From contig CAKTFF010000027.1 of assembly GCA_934553185.1 (NCBI GenBank), positions 1 through 13,510 on the forward strand: a DNA stretch of 13,510 nt, in the 5' to 3' direction. This document shows, in pieces, positions 12,633 to 13,510 of the stretch. How positions within the stretch are numbered: the first letter of the stretch is position 1; every line of letters starts with the position of its first letter. The position numbers and the translations under genes were made by a program. Origin of the DNA: an uncultured Devosia sp. (lineage in GTDB: Bacteria; Pseudomonadota; Alphaproteobacteria; Rhizobiales; Devosiaceae). The notes under the pieces were generated by a model. It was not told the DNA's origin. It saw nothing but the letters and a program-made list of their open reading frames with translations, and ran no database searches.

Positions 12633-13510
12633 ATGAAGTTCACCATTATCGGTGCCGGCGCAATCGGCGGCCTCGCTGGCGCGTACATGACCAAGGCTGG
12701 TCATGACGTGCTCCTGGTTGATCGCTGGAAGGAGCATGTCGACGCACTCAACGCCAAGGGCATGAGCATTGACGGCGTGCGTGGCGAGATGACGATCCCG
12801 GTCAAGGCCGCTACCCCGGACCAGCTTTCGGGAGACCTCGGCGTGGTGCTGATCGCCACCAAGTCGCAGCATACGCTCGAAGCGCTTAAGCAGATTGCGC
12901 CGCTCCTCAGCGCGCAAAGCGCGGTGGTTTCCTTTCAGAACGGCTTCAATGAGCCCGACATGGTGGCGCTGCTCGACCAGGCAGGTCTGCCAGGCAAGGA
13001 TATCATTATCGGCTCCATCCCTAATTACGGTGGGGCGCTGGTTGATCCGGGCTACATTGAATTCGTCCATGAGGGCCCAATCCAGCTAGGCGAAATGAAC
13101 GGCGAAACAACGCCGCGTCTCAAGCAAATCGGCGACGCGCTTTCAGCCCTCACCGAAGTGCAATATTCGGACCGTATCTGGGGTCAGATCTGGGCCAAGG
13201 AAGTTTATTCCGCCCAGGTCGTGTTCTCGGCCCTTGCCGATGCCAAGATTCGCGACACGCTGGGGGTCGAGCGCTATGCGCGCCTGGCCGGCGCCATCGT
13301 CAAGGAAGCCCTCGAAATCGCCGATGCAAACAACATCGACATCCAAGCCTTCGACTTCTTCGATCCCGCCAATTACCGTGTGAAAACCGCCGAGGACACC
13401 AAGAAGCTTCTCGCCAACATCGACCACGCCATCTGGCTCCTCAAGAAAGACCAGGACAACAAGCCGACCCATAATTTCAAGAAAAAGGGTTCGGGCATCT
13501 GGTGGGACAT
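12633..13510 (+). CDS. ketopantoate reductase (ApbA/PanE)-family protein, cut by window end
   Basis: At least 292 residues read without a stop to the window edge. The NADPH-binding start is FTIIGAGAIGGLAGAYMTKAGHDVLLVDR at 3-31, written here by its key glycines 7, 9, 12 and 13. ATKSQHT at 75-81 holds the conserved Lys77, and SFQNG at 100-104 is the QNG active-site turn. Lys189 in WAKEVYSAQ fits the catalytic lysine, but the Asn four residues later in PanE is Ser193 here. With a second ketopantoate-type pathway unlikely in such an operon, it probably reduces another 2-keto or beta-hydroxy acid. The ATG at 12633 follows the DUF885 stop by 15 bases, with AGAAGGG upstream. Confidence 0.87.
   Translation, partial: MKFTIIGAGAIGGLAGAYMTKAGHDVLLVDRWKEHVDALNAKGMSIDGVRGEMTIPVKAATPDQLSGDLGVVLIATKSQHTLEALKQIAPLLSAQSAVVSFQNGFNEPDMVALLDQAGLPGKDIIIGSIPNYGGALVDPGYIEFVHEGPIQLGEMNGETTPRLKQIGDALSALTEVQYSDRIWGQIWAKEVYSAQVVFSALADAKIRDTLGVERYARLAGAIVKEALEIADANNIDIQAFDFFDPANYRVKTAEDTKKLLANIDHAIWLLKKDQDNKPTHNFKKKGSGIWWD

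Noticed and set aside
1..13510. CRISPR arrays, tRNA/rRNA genes, transposases, phage or defence genes
   Set aside because: None of the expected repeats, cloverleaf sequences or protein signatures were seen on either strand.

Overview
The window looks like chromosomal DNA from a GC-rich alphaproteobacterium, probably of the order Hyphomicrobiales (a Devosia-like genome would fit). The grounds are the strong third-position GC bias, an Irr-type Fur regulator without the usual C-terminal zinc motif, the many LysR regulators and the set of solute-uptake and catabolic genes. The genus is a guess. I see no rRNA, tRNA, CRISPR array, insertion sequence or phage gene.

Region 1 (1-6445) looks like an uptake-and-breakdown locus for an unidentified small molecule. 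On the minus strand a four-gene run reads alpha/beta hydrolase, ABC ATPase, ABC permease and a LysR regulator, with overlaps or gaps of only a few bases. Further along the same strand lie an isopenicillin-N-synthase-type 2-oxoglutarate/Fe(II) oxygenase and an NMT1/SsuA-type periplasmic binding protein, which would supply the missing part of the transporter. Between the two minus-strand blocks sits a second, plus-strand LysR gene. It is divergent from the oxygenase and convergent with the first LysR gene, which is its paralogue. The oxygenase frame has no stop codon where the conserved domain ends and runs far into the binding-protein gene.

Region 2 (6446-8475) holds a plus-strand Irr/Fur-like regulator behind a leader with three inverted repeats, and a convergent minus-strand amidohydrolase of the 8-oxoguanine deaminase/AtzB type. 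The stop codons of the pair overlap inside a perfect inverted repeat. The stops of the two convergent LysR genes do the same.

Region 3 (8476-9166) is a gene-poor gap of about 690 bases with several inverted repeats, including a nested hairpin and a very good LysR-type box just upstream of the next gene.

Region 4 (9167-13510) has a plus-strand short-chain dehydrogenase-like protein that lacks the catalytic Tyr-Lys pair, and a convergent GcvA-like LysR gene. Divergent from that regulator is a tight plus-strand operon: VOC/glyoxalase-fold protein, a short DUF885-type metallopeptidase-like protein, and a ketopantoate-reductase-family protein cut by the window edge. The pathway served by this operon is not clear from sequence.
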